From: Mucilaginibacter gracilis
GTDB taxonomy: Bacteria; Bacteroidota; Bacteroidia; Sphingobacteriales; Sphingobacteriaceae
NCBI RefSeq assembly: GCF_003633615.1
Contig: NZ_RBKU01000001.1
Coordinates: forward strand, 4,526,001 to 4,590,000
Reading direction: 5' to 3'
Length of the DNA: 64,000 nucleotides
Shown here: positions 49,942 through 58,380 of the stretch, piece after piece
Layout: every line of letters begins with the position of its first letter
Position numbering within the stretch: position 1 is the stretch's first letter
Translations under genes and position numbers: made by a program
The notes under the pieces: model-generated
Told to the model about the DNA's origin: nothing
The model's database searches: none
The model's input: only the letters and a program-made list of their open reading frames with translations

Positions 49942-50035
49942 TTGGTATTAAGTTATCAATGTTGTTTAGTTAAACAATTTTAAAATGCATCATCGGTGCA
50001 AAAGGTCGGTTTTAGTTAATAATTGCATATTTGCA

Positions 50036-50077
50036 TGCCGTAGGTATGCCACCTCAACAGGTGTTGTACCTACGGCA
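50036..50077 (+). terminator. Rho-independent terminator after rseP
   Basis: Stem TGCCGTAGGTA / TACCTACGGCA (11 bp), extended inside by CACCT/AGGTG, followed by AATTTTTTATTT. It is 94 bases beyond the rseP stop. No gene is seen elsewhere in 49942-50240. Confidence 0.8.
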
Positions 50078-50240
50078 CAATTTTTTATTTAATTCGTTTT
50101 GCTACCAACCTGTGACACCGATGGGGTTGCCTCTTGTAACTAAGCAACATTGATTAAGTTATGAGTGTTTATTAGGCTTTAGTTAACGCTCCGCATGAAC
50201 CCGTATACTTAATAAACCCAATCCACTAATAACCCATCTT

Positions 50241-50765
50241 ATGGATTACTTTGAATTATATGAGCTTCCTGAGTCATTCTCGGTAGATGAAAAAACGTTG
50301 AAAGCTAAATTTTATCAACTCAGCAAAAAATACCATCCCGATTTTTATGCTAACGAAGACGAGGCTAAACAGCAAGAGATACTCGAACTATCCACGCTGA
50401 ATAACAAAGCGTATCAAACCCTCTCCAACCCGGCCAGGCGTACCGAATACATACTACAGCTACATGGCCTACTGGCCGACGGCGACAAGCATAAACTGGC
50501 CCCAGGTTTTTTAATGGAGATGATGGAAATTAACGAAGCGTTGATGGAAATTGAGGATCAACCTGCTTTTAACGCCATTAAAATGCAAATTGCGGGCATG
50601 GATAACGAACTGGAAAAAGAATTATCAACAGCCATATCCGCCTATGAAACTGATGATGAGGCAACTAAACTTAGCCAGCTAAACAGCATAAAAGATATTT
50701 ACTACAGACAGAAATATTTGTTGCGAATTAAAGATACTTTAAATACATTTGCAGCCCGCTTGTAA
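50241..50765 (+). CDS. hscB: Fe-S cluster co-chaperone HscB (J-domain protein)
   Basis: A 174-residue co-chaperone. The N-terminal J-domain (about 1-70) has the HPD motif in KKYHPDFYANEDE, and the C-terminal three-helix HSCB oligomerisation domain has LAPGFLMEMMEINEAL. It brings the scaffold IscU-type protein to an HscA/DnaK chaperone for iron-sulfur cluster transfer. It stands alone, just before the tRNA-Leu gene. Confidence 0.9.
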   Translation: MDYFELYELPESFSVDEKTLKAKFYQLSKKYHPDFYANEDEAKQQEILELSTLNNKAYQTLSNPARRTEYILQLHGLLADGDKHKLAPGFLMEMMEINEALMEIEDQPAFNAIKMQIAGMDNELEKELSTAISAYETDDEATKLSQLNSIKDIYYRQKYLLRIKDTLNTFAARL

Positions 50766-50787
50766 GGAACTATAGAACTTACAACAT

Positions 50788-50867
50788 GCCCAGCTGGCGG
50801 AATTGGTAGACGCGCTGGTCTCAAACACCTGTGGGAAACCGTGCCGGTTCGACTCCGGCGCTGGGTA
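50788..50867 (+). tRNA. tRNA-Leu (anticodon CAA)
   Basis: Acceptor arms GCCCAGC / GCTGGGT pair over 7 bp with one G-U. The D-arm contains GAATTGGTAGACGC. The anticodon loop CTCAAAC carries CAA at the middle. A short class II variable arm (TGGGAAACC region) follows. The T arm is GCCGG TTCGACT CCGGC. The CCA end is not encoded. The 3' half of the tRNA lies under the antisense reading frame of the adjacent serine recombinase. Confidence 0.93.
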
Positions 50868-52302
50868 CCGAGCCGGAGTTAGTTCTAATTTTAGTTCTAA
50901 CTCCGGCTTTTTTCTTTCTTAAACCGTCGTTAATCTGATACATAAGCTGCGCTGCTAAGTTAGCATCCCCGGTTCGATCTGAATTTTCAAGAATTATCAT
51001 TTTTTTTTGGTAGATCGAACCAATTATATACCTTTTTTCATCAGTATTGCCCCCATCATACAATTCTATAAGGGTTTTTAGCCTAATTAAAGCTTCATCA
51101 ACAATGGAACTTAAATCCGTTTCAACCGCTTTATTCGCCTTGACTTCCTTTAATTCTGCCTCAAGCCTCACGATCTTATCTTCACATTGAGATTTCATAA
51201 TCTTATAATCTTGCAGGTCTATATCTTCCGATAAAAGCATCGTGCGAATTTTAGTCAGGATATTATTTTGTTCTGAAATTTCGTTGATTAAGCGTTTACG
51301 TTCTACCTCAAAATTCTGCTGATCATCCGCTGTAACATCACACACTATTTCTTTAAATAGTTGCGCCATGCCTGGTTTTGGTAAGAATTTCCTCAAATCC
51401 TTTTCAAATTCCATATTCACGTCGTCTGCTTTAAACCTTGCCTTGCATGGTGATTTGCAGTGATAATAGGTATAATATGCGTTGCGACCCTTTGAGGCAC
51501 TGCCTGTTAACTGTTTACCGCAATGAGGGCAATATAAAAATCCTCTAAGAACTAAGTTTTCAGGTACTTCAAGATTAAACTTTTGTACCTTTTTTCTACC
51601 GTTCAGTACATCCTGAACATCCCAAAATAGCTTTTCGCTGATGATGGGCGTATGTTTGCCATCAGCTAAGTACATTTCGTTATGTTCATCCGCCGGAACA
51701 ATGATCTTACCGCAATAAACAGGATTACGGATACATACCCAAAAGGTATTCCTTGTCATTTTCATCCCTCTTGACCGGGCAAACCTCCAAACGGCTTCAG
51801 TTCTGAATAACCCTTTCGCTAAGGTTTCAAATGCCCATTTCAAATGACTGGCTTCCGGCTCAACTATGTCGATATACTTTGTTTTATTATCACGTATCTT
51901 ATTGACGTAACCGGCAGGTGCCTTTCCCATCCATCGCCCCTCTACTTTACCCCGGCGCATTCCAACAACCACATTCAAACCTCTTCTTAAATTATTAGCT
52001 TCGGCCTGGGCGATATATACCGCAAGCATAATCCGGCTTTCAGGAATTTTCAGGTCTAAATATTGGTCAATGGCGTTTGGCTCAATGCTCAGTGCTTGCA
52101 GTACGTCGATCATGTTATAAGCGTTTGCCGTATTCCGGCTAAACCTATCCCACTTCGTAAACAAGATCATTTCACACAGCTTGCCTTTGGTCCGTTTTAA
52201 TTCGCCTAACATCTTCATCCATTCAGGCCGCCGCTTAAAGGTCTTGGCAGAAAAATCCTCAAAGATCACCCGACCGACTTTAATGTTATTACGCTCGCAG
52301 TA
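50821..52302 (-). pseudogene. Large serine recombinase, truncated at the N-terminus
   Basis: The open frame from the GTG at 52269 gives 482 residues; the homologous reading continues upstream to YDDYCERNNIKVGRV and then meets a TGA near 52310. The expected first 30-40 residues, with the catalytic Ser of the YxRVSTxeQ motif, are not found in any frame upstream. What remains is the end of the resolvase domain (FTKWDRFSRN), the recombinase domain (about 115-230), a zinc-ribbon with CPHCGKQ and YHCKSPCKARF, and a coiled coil (about 320-400). It should be inactive. The last 20 residues are antisense to tRNA-Leu. Confidence 0.8.
50871..50913 (+). terminator. Terminator after tRNA-Leu
   Basis: Stem AGCCGGAGTTAG / CTAACTCCGGCT (12 bp; 14-nt loop with a possible inner pairing) followed by TTTTTT. 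It lies directly after the tRNA. Confidence 0.85.
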
Positions 52303-52406
52303 ATCATCATATCAGCAACCATTTATAACACAAGTTCCTGAAAATAGTACGTTTTATCAAATTAGCGGATTTGCCAATACTTTGACATAGTGTTTATATT
52401 TGCGCC

Positions 52407-52773
52407 ATGGCGAAGCTTTTTATTGTAGGCATACCGAAAGATATGGAGGAACATTGAACTGGTGGAAATGTTCAGCATCCACGGGACTGTCAACACCGTT
52501 ACCATCGTGACCGACCGGTTGAGTGGCGAAAGTAAAGGCTACGGTTTTATTACCATGACCGATGATACCGGTGCAGCAAGGGCTAATGAAGCATTCCATG
52601 GTGCCAGTATCGATGACGGTACTATTAGTGTCCGTTTTGCAGAAGATAAGAGTTCAAAGCCTGTTTTGAAAAAGCCACCCGTTGGCTTATCAGGTTCACC
52701 CCGCCGTGATAATCAGACCGAAAAACCAAAACGGCCACGCAGACCATTACAACCCGGGCGTAGCGATCACTAA
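52407..52773 (+). pseudogene. RRM-type RNA-binding protein with a one-base frameshift
   Basis: The ATG at 52407 starts MAKLFIVGIPKDMEEH and stops at 52455-52457. The next frame reads IELVEMFSIHGTVNTVTIV, then KGYGFITM, and ends at 52773. Removing one base near 52452 joins them into an ordinary Bacteroidota single-RRM protein (RNP2 LFIVGI, RNP1 KGYGFITM) of about 120 residues with a basic Pro/Arg tail (RPRRPLQPGRSDH). The 103-residue downstream part could be translated alone from the GTG at 52462, but would lack RNP2. Probably broken, or a sequence error. Confidence 0.72.
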
Positions 52774-52830
52774 TTAGGGCAAAATACTGATCTACATGAT
52801 TTGTAATAATTAGTTATATCTTAATATTTT

Positions 52831-55614
52831 TTATTTTTCCGGGAGAAGCATAAGTCTGATATAATTATCCCCATTTAGATATTTCGCAGCAACATCTTTC
52901 AGGCTTGATACCGTGACTTTGCCAATAGCCGCATCATAATCGTTAACTTGCGTTAAAGGTTCATTATTGATCAGCTGTCCATTGAGATAGGTTAACCAGG
53001 AACTATTATTCTTTAATCCCATTTCCCTGGTTCTCTGGCCTTCTGCTTTAAATTTATCGATATTTTCTTGTGTAGGACCATTTTTACCAGCTTTCTTCAC
53101 TTCATCCAAGGCCGAAGCAATCAAGCTTTCCACATTAGCCGGCGCACAACCAAAGGAAATTACCATGTTGAATCTTTCCTGAGGATACTTTGAAGTATTA
53201 ATTTCTACCCTTGGGGCATAGACCCCGCTTTCGTCTTCTCTCAGCCGCTCTAACATCCGGATCTCCAGAATTTCTTCCCAAGCATCCATTTTAACTTCAT
53301 TTTCATAGCTATATTCAAAAGGCCCTGAAAACACCATGTATACCGTGGATTTTTGTTCTGTTCCTTTATAAACTGTTTTAGATATTTTTCCTGGCGGAAT
53401 ATGAATACCTAAATCCCTTGCTTCATCATGGTGTCCTTTAGAAGGCAAAGAACCAAGATATTTTTCCAGTAATGGTTTTAGCGTTGCTTCATCAATACTT
53501 CCAACAAAAATAAACGTAAGCCCTGAGGCATCTGAAAAACGTTCTTTATAAATATTAAATGCTTTATCCAGATCAATCTGATCAATTTTTTCTATACTGG
53601 GTCCCGTTCGGCGGATATTATAATTGCTCAGGACTGCACTTACGGTATCACTAAATACCATGTTTGGATCGTCTCCGCGATTTGCCAAACCTGATTTTGT
53701 TTTAGCAACGAGTCCTTTAAAAATATCTTCGTCTTTACGAGGTTCTGTGACGTATCCATAGACCAATTGGAGCGCGGTTTCTAAATCTTTTGGCGTGGCG
53801 CTGCCATTAAATCCTTGTGTGCGTTCTCCGATATAAGGAGCTACCCCTATTTGTTTACCTGTAAGAAATTTACGTAATTGGGTAGAGGTGTAATTCCCTA
53901 CTCCGGCAGCTACGGTTAAACTCGCAGCATTAGTAGCACTTTGAAAATCGGAATCGCTATACAGAGAAGTCCCTCCTTTGGAAAACGCCGAGAATACGAT
54001 TTGGTTGTCTTTAAAATCGGTTTTTTTAAGAAGCACTTTTACCCCATTATTTAAGGTAAGCGTAGTAATCCCCAAGGCAGCGTCTTTGTCCTCTTTTACA
54101 ATTTTCCCGCCTATGGGGCTTCCCGTCAACAAAGGCAGGGCACTCGTATTATCTTTAAATGCTTCCAGTTTCTCCTCATTAACACTTTGTATCCAACTAA
54201 GCACTTTAGCTTCATCCGGCAAGGTGGCTTTGTCTTTCTCAGGTGCCATGATAAGGATATCCCGATTGACATCTTTAATATATTCTTTACTCACTGCATT
54301 AACTTCCTGAAGGGAAATTCCAGGAATATACAGGTTTACCAGTTTATTTACTTTAACAATACCAGGAGCTGCGGTCTGGTTTAAGAAATATTGAAGGTAT
54401 TCGTTTACGTAAGATTCTGACTGCGTTTTGTTTTTCTCCTTTAACGCAGCCTCCATACTGCTCAGGTAATTCTGCTTGGCACGGTTTAGTTCAGTCTGCG
54501 TAAAACCAAACAACTGGGCCTGGCGGCTCTCTCTCCAAACTGCTTTAAAACCTTTTTCCAGTTCCCCCGGCTTAGCCACTACCGAAACTGCATACATATC
54601 CAGGCCGCCCATCAAGTCTTCAATGCTTGCCCCGCCCTGCAAAAATGGTGGATCCGCCTGTTTGGACAACTCCGAATAGCGCTCACTCAACATCTGATTA
54701 AATAAGCCATCGATGAGCGAGCTACGATAATCTGCAGCGGTTTTGAGGTCCTGTGCTTTATGCTTGATCAGAACTTGTATCACGGTAGAAGGCATTTCTT
54801 TATCTGTAACGGCAATAAATTGATTCCTACCTGTTAAAGGCACAGTATATTTTGTTCTTGTTTTCTCTTTTATGGGATTCTTCAGATCAGAAAATTTAGT
54901 CTTAATGGTTCTTTCCAGCTCTGCAACGTTTATATCACCAACCACGATCAGTGCTTGCAAATCCGGCCTGTACCAATCCTTATAAAACGACTTTATAACG
55001 TCTGGTTTAAAATTCAATAACACTTGCTCTGTTCCGATAGGAAGGCGTGAGGCGTATCTCGAGTAGTTCAGCACTAAAGGAAAAGTCTGTCTCTGCATTC
55101 TTTCTGAGGCGCCTTTGCCCAGGCGTTTCTCTTCCATAACGATACCACGTTCTTTGTCGATCTCATTCGGTTCTAAAATAGCCTCCTGTGCCCAGTCGCG
55201 CATAATTTGGATTCCGTTTTTAAGTATTTCCGGGTTATCTGCCGGGAGAGGCAATTGATATACCGTTTGATCAAAAGAAGTTGAAGCATTTAGGTCTGCA
55301 CCAAAACGCACGCCGGATTTCTGTAGGTAATTCACCAACTCACTTTTTGGAAAGTGTTTGGTACCATTAAAACTCATGTGTTCCATAAAATGGGCCAGGC
55401 CCCGCTGCTCGTCGGTTTCCAGAACAGATCCTACTTTATTGGCCAGATACATCACCACCCTATTCTTGGGTTCCGTATTTCGGCGTATATAATAAGTAAA
55501 GCCATTTGGTAATTTGCCTGTCCTCACGGCAGGGTCTAAGGGCAAAATCTGGCCGTTAGCATTGTGAATAACAAAAACACTAATCGTGTAAGCTAAAAGA
55601 TATCTGAATTTCAT
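52831..55614 (-). CDS. M16-family zinc metalloprotease, secreted
   Basis: A 927-residue pitrilysin/insulinase-type peptidase. A signal peptide (about 1-21) exports it. The inverted zinc motif HxxEH is HFMEH at residues 75-79, and the second half repeats the fold without a motif (about 500-900), as in the usual two-half M16 chain. It degrades or trims peptides in the periplasm. It is the last gene of the operon that comes from the right edge, after the MutS-like gene with a 58-base gap. In that context it may process the cargo of the ABC transporter. Confidence 0.9.
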   Translation of the reverse strand: MKFRYLLAYTISVFVIHNANGQILPLDPAVRTGKLPNGFTYYIRRNTEPKNRVVMYLANKVGSVLETDEQRGLAHFMEHMSFNGTKHFPKSELVNYLQKSGVRFGADLNASTSFDQTVYQLPLPADNPEILKNGIQIMRDWAQEAILEPNEIDKERGIVMEEKRLGKGASERMQRQTFPLVLNYSRYASRLPIGTEQVLLNFKPDVIKSFYKDWYRPDLQALIVVGDINVAELERTIKTKFSDLKNPIKEKTRTKYTVPLTGRNQFIAVTDKEMPSTVIQVLIKHKAQDLKTAADYRSSLIDGLFNQMLSERYSELSKQADPPFLQGGASIEDLMGGLDMYAVSVVAKPGELEKGFKAVWRESRQAQLFGFTQTELNRAKQNYLSSMEAALKEKNKTQSESYVNEYLQYFLNQTAAPGIVKVNKLVNLYIPGISLQEVNAVSKEYIKDVNRDILIMAPEKDKATLPDEAKVLSWIQSVNEEKLEAFKDNTSALPLLTGSPIGGKIVKEDKDAALGITTLTLNNGVKVLLKKTDFKDNQIVFSAFSKGGTSLYSDSDFQSATNAASLTVAAGVGNYTSTQLRKFLTGKQIGVAPYIGERTQGFNGSATPKDLETALQLVYGYVTEPRKDEDIFKGLVAKTKSGLANRGDDPNMVFSDTVSAVLSNYNIRRTGPSIEKIDQIDLDKAFNIYKERFSDASGLTFIFVGSIDEATLKPLLEKYLGSLPSKGHHDEARDLGIHIPPGKISKTVYKGTEQKSTVYMVFSGPFEYSYENEVKMDAWEEILEIRMLERLREDESGVYAPRVEINTSKYPQERFNMVISFGCAPANVESLIASALDEVKKAGKNGPTQENIDKFKAEGQRTREMGLKNNSSWLTYLNGQLINNEPLTQVNDYDAAIGKVTVSSLKDVAAKYLNGDNYIRLMLLPEK

Positions 55615-55672
55615 TTTTTATTTAATTATTGCTTGATGAACAACATGTATAAAAGCTCATGTCGTTTCCATT

Positions 55673-58369
55673 TTATTGGGGTCTATCCGTAATAAGTTCA
55701 AGGATTTTTTCATTGTTAATGATGATCATACCTTGCCTGTCCTCGGTAATCCCATTAGTTAATTTATAAGTGTATCTGGGAACCACGCCTTCCATTATTG
55801 TTGGCAAATACGAAAACTGAAAATTATTACCGCCTTCTCTTAATGCTTCGCCCACTTCAATGATATGAGTAGATATGACGTATGAGCAATCCCGATGTCC
55901 TCCAAAAGCAGCTGTTGCGGCAAGTGTTGCATCAAATGCATCTTGCACGTTGGTACCTTTAAATAGTTCGTCAAAAACCACCACTAATTTTTTTCCTTCG
56001 GCCACCTCTTTTGCAATATGTTTTACACGGAGAACTTCCGCATAAAAATGACTATGCCCTAAAGTAAGGTTATCAGATACATTAATGGAAGTATAAATGC
56101 CGTCCTGCACAGAGAATTTCATTGACTTAGCTGCAATGGGAAACCCCATGTGAGCTAAATAAACCGAAACGCTAAAAGCTTTCATTAGGGTTGATTTTCC
56201 AGCCATGTTAGCTCCGGTAAGGAAAATTACATTTTTCTCTTTCGATATCGTTATATGATTTGCAACGGCACCTGGCAACCCTGGATGATAGAATTGATCT
56301 ATTGAAATCTGGTTGTCCATCGTATTGAAAGGAATGGCATCAGGAAAAACGAACCCTCTTTTACTTGCAAGTTCACCAACTGATGTATAAAGGTCGATCT
56401 CATAAAGCGTTTTAAGCAGTTGCTGCATCTCTTGATGATAAACCCTTCGCAGCAGATAATCATGTTTTGCAATTTGTCGCCATGTTATTTCGCCAGATTC
56501 ATCTTTCGATATCCATAACAGCTTTTTATCAGAGAACAAGCGGTCTAAATTTTCTATCGCGGGAAGCATGGAAGAAGGTAAATCTTTACGATTTAATTGA
56601 CTAACATAAATTTTAAAGTGCGCAATCAATGTTACAGCCGCCGCCAAGCCCTCTTTGATCATTTGAAACTCCCTATCGTTTGCTAAATACTGCATCAGTA
56701 GCTTCTGACCCATATTTATCAAGGATGTGGCAGCGCTTCCTTGTCCGGCAAACTGAAGATATTGTTCCGCCCGCTCAAACACTTCGTTGTTGGGCAAAAA
56801 GCTATGCTTCTCATCTTGAAAATATTTAAATAAATCAATTCTTTCATTGATTAAACCGGCGTCAGTCAATGGATTTAGAAACATTTCTTCCAAGAGCGCT
56901 TTCCCGCCCCTTGTCCTGGCACATTTATAGATGTTAAATATGGAGTCTGGACGGAATTCCCCCAATAAGTTAAGGTCTTCCAGTGTTTGCTTGTCTACCG
57001 CAAACCGCTTAATGGGGTTCTGGGATGATTCTTTTATAGCCTTATCTGAACCAAGAATGTTCAAAACATTCTCATTATTAACTATCATCATTCCGTGACG
57101 GTCGGTGGTGATGCCCTCATTCAAGGTATAGGTATATTTTGCAGTAGTACCTTCCATGATAGTGGGAAGGTAGATAAAGCGTACATTTTTCGATCGACTA
57201 CGCAATATTTCGCCCGCCTCAATGATATGCGTAGAAATAACAAATAGACAATCTAACCTTGTTGCAAAAGCTTCTGCAATGGCAACTGTGGCATCATAAG
57301 CATCTTTTACATTTGTGCCGCGGAAGAGTTCATCGAAAATAACCAGTAGTCGCTTAGATTTACCCAGATGGCCGGCAACCTTTTTAACACGCATAACTTC
57401 CGCGTAAAAGTGACTAAAACCGGTGCCAAGATTATCTGGCAGATTAATGGTAGTAAACATGCCATCCAGCACCGAAAACTTCATTTTTTTAACGGGAACC
57501 GGAAAGCCCGCATGAGCGAGAAACATGGTCAGCCCAAGTGTCTTCATGAAGGTGGATTTACCCGCCATGTTTGCACCCGTGAGGAAAAGGACATTTCCAT
57601 TTTCGTCGGTCTTTATTGTATTTGGCACGGCATTATTCACCATAGGGTGATACATTCCTTCCACGTCCAGTTGAGTGCTATATGATGGCAAAGCCGCGGC
57701 AAACGAGAACCCAAGGCGAGATGCCACTGTGGCGACAGCAATATATACATCTAAATGGTAGATATAATCTAAAATCCCCAGCAGCTTTTCCCGCACCTTA
57801 AACCTTGCTAATGTATCCAGTTCAGCGGTTTTTGAAAAACTCATCTTTTTGGCCTCCAGCTTATCCAAAAATGGCCGAAGTTCAGGATCACGTAATAAGC
57901 TATATACCTTTTCCAGCTCCTCATGATAGGGGCTTTTGAAGGAATCTAATTCCATCTTTCCCGCAAACACATGTAACAGATGCAATATTTCGATAATAGC
58001 CAGCAGCCCCTTGTGCAATTGCTTATATTCGTTATCAGCACCTACCGCTCCTTTTAGTTTCCGTTGGACAAAATTATCTTCAACTATTAGCTTTGTACGC
58101 GTATCTATGTTAGCTAAATAATGCTCAATCGTATCAAATAGTTCTCCGCTGAATGAAAACTCTACCCCTGAATCCATCATGTGACGGATTATTGAACTCC
58201 TGCGGTTGATTGCCCGCTCATCTGATAAAGGATAACGGAATATGTTTTCAAGGATTTTTGCTCCCCCCCTTGTTTTTGTTACATTATATAAGTTAAAAAC
58301 AGACGCTCTGCCTTTTTTCCCAAAGACATTGATATCTTCCAGTGTTTGATTGTCAATATAAAAAGCCAT
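55673..58369 (-). CDS. Double MutS-like ATPase (two MutS core-ATPase halves in one chain)
   Basis: An 898-residue cytosolic protein made of two homologous halves. Each has a MutS domain-III-like lever region (QTLEDINVFGKKGRASVFNL at 8-27; QTLEDLNLLGEFRPDSIFNI at 461-480) and a MutS-V ATPase: Walker A GANMAGKS at 265-272 and 719-726, Walker B FDELFRGTN at about 345-353 and FDELFKGTN at about 800-808. Both sites look intact. The mismatch-binding domain I and the Smr/KOW of MutS2 are absent. Normal MutS proteins form dimers of one such ATPase; here the dimer is fused. DNA role unproven. It lies 11 bases after the GldG-like gene. Confidence 0.85.
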   Translation of the reverse strand: MAFYIDNQTLEDINVFGKKGRASVFNLYNVTKTRGGAKILENIFRYPLSDERAINRRSSIIRHMMDSGVEFSFSGELFDTIEHYLANIDTRTKLIVEDNFVQRKLKGAVGADNEYKQLHKGLLAIIEILHLLHVFAGKMELDSFKSPYHEELEKVYSLLRDPELRPFLDKLEAKKMSFSKTAELDTLARFKVREKLLGILDYIYHLDVYIAVATVASRLGFSFAAALPSYSTQLDVEGMYHPMVNNAVPNTIKTDENGNVLFLTGANMAGKSTFMKTLGLTMFLAHAGFPVPVKKMKFSVLDGMFTTINLPDNLGTGFSHFYAEVMRVKKVAGHLGKSKRLLVIFDELFRGTNVKDAYDATVAIAEAFATRLDCLFVISTHIIEAGEILRSRSKNVRFIYLPTIMEGTTAKYTYTLNEGITTDRHGMMIVNNENVLNILGSDKAIKESSQNPIKRFAVDKQTLEDLNLLGEFRPDSIFNIYKCARTRGGKALLEEMFLNPLTDAGLINERIDLFKYFQDEKHSFLPNNEVFERAEQYLQFAGQGSAATSLINMGQKLLMQYLANDREFQMIKEGLAAAVTLIAHFKIYVSQLNRKDLPSSMLPAIENLDRLFSDKKLLWISKDESGEITWRQIAKHDYLLRRVYHQEMQQLLKTLYEIDLYTSVGELASKRGFVFPDAIPFNTMDNQISIDQFYHPGLPGAVANHITISKEKNVIFLTGANMAGKSTLMKAFSVSVYLAHMGFPIAAKSMKFSVQDGIYTSINVSDNLTLGHSHFYAEVLRVKHIAKEVAEGKKLVVVFDELFKGTNVQDAFDATLAATAAFGGHRDCSYVISTHIIEVGEALREGGNNFQFSYLPTIMEGVVPRYTYKLTNGITEDRQGMIIINNEKILELITDRPQ

Positions 58370-58380
58370 AACTATTCATT

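Noticed and set aside
50821..50875. The last residues of the recombinase frame as a real C-terminal domain
   Set aside because: They are the translation of the opposite strand of tRNA-Leu and carry no protein signal; any likeness to other proteins would come from the tRNA.
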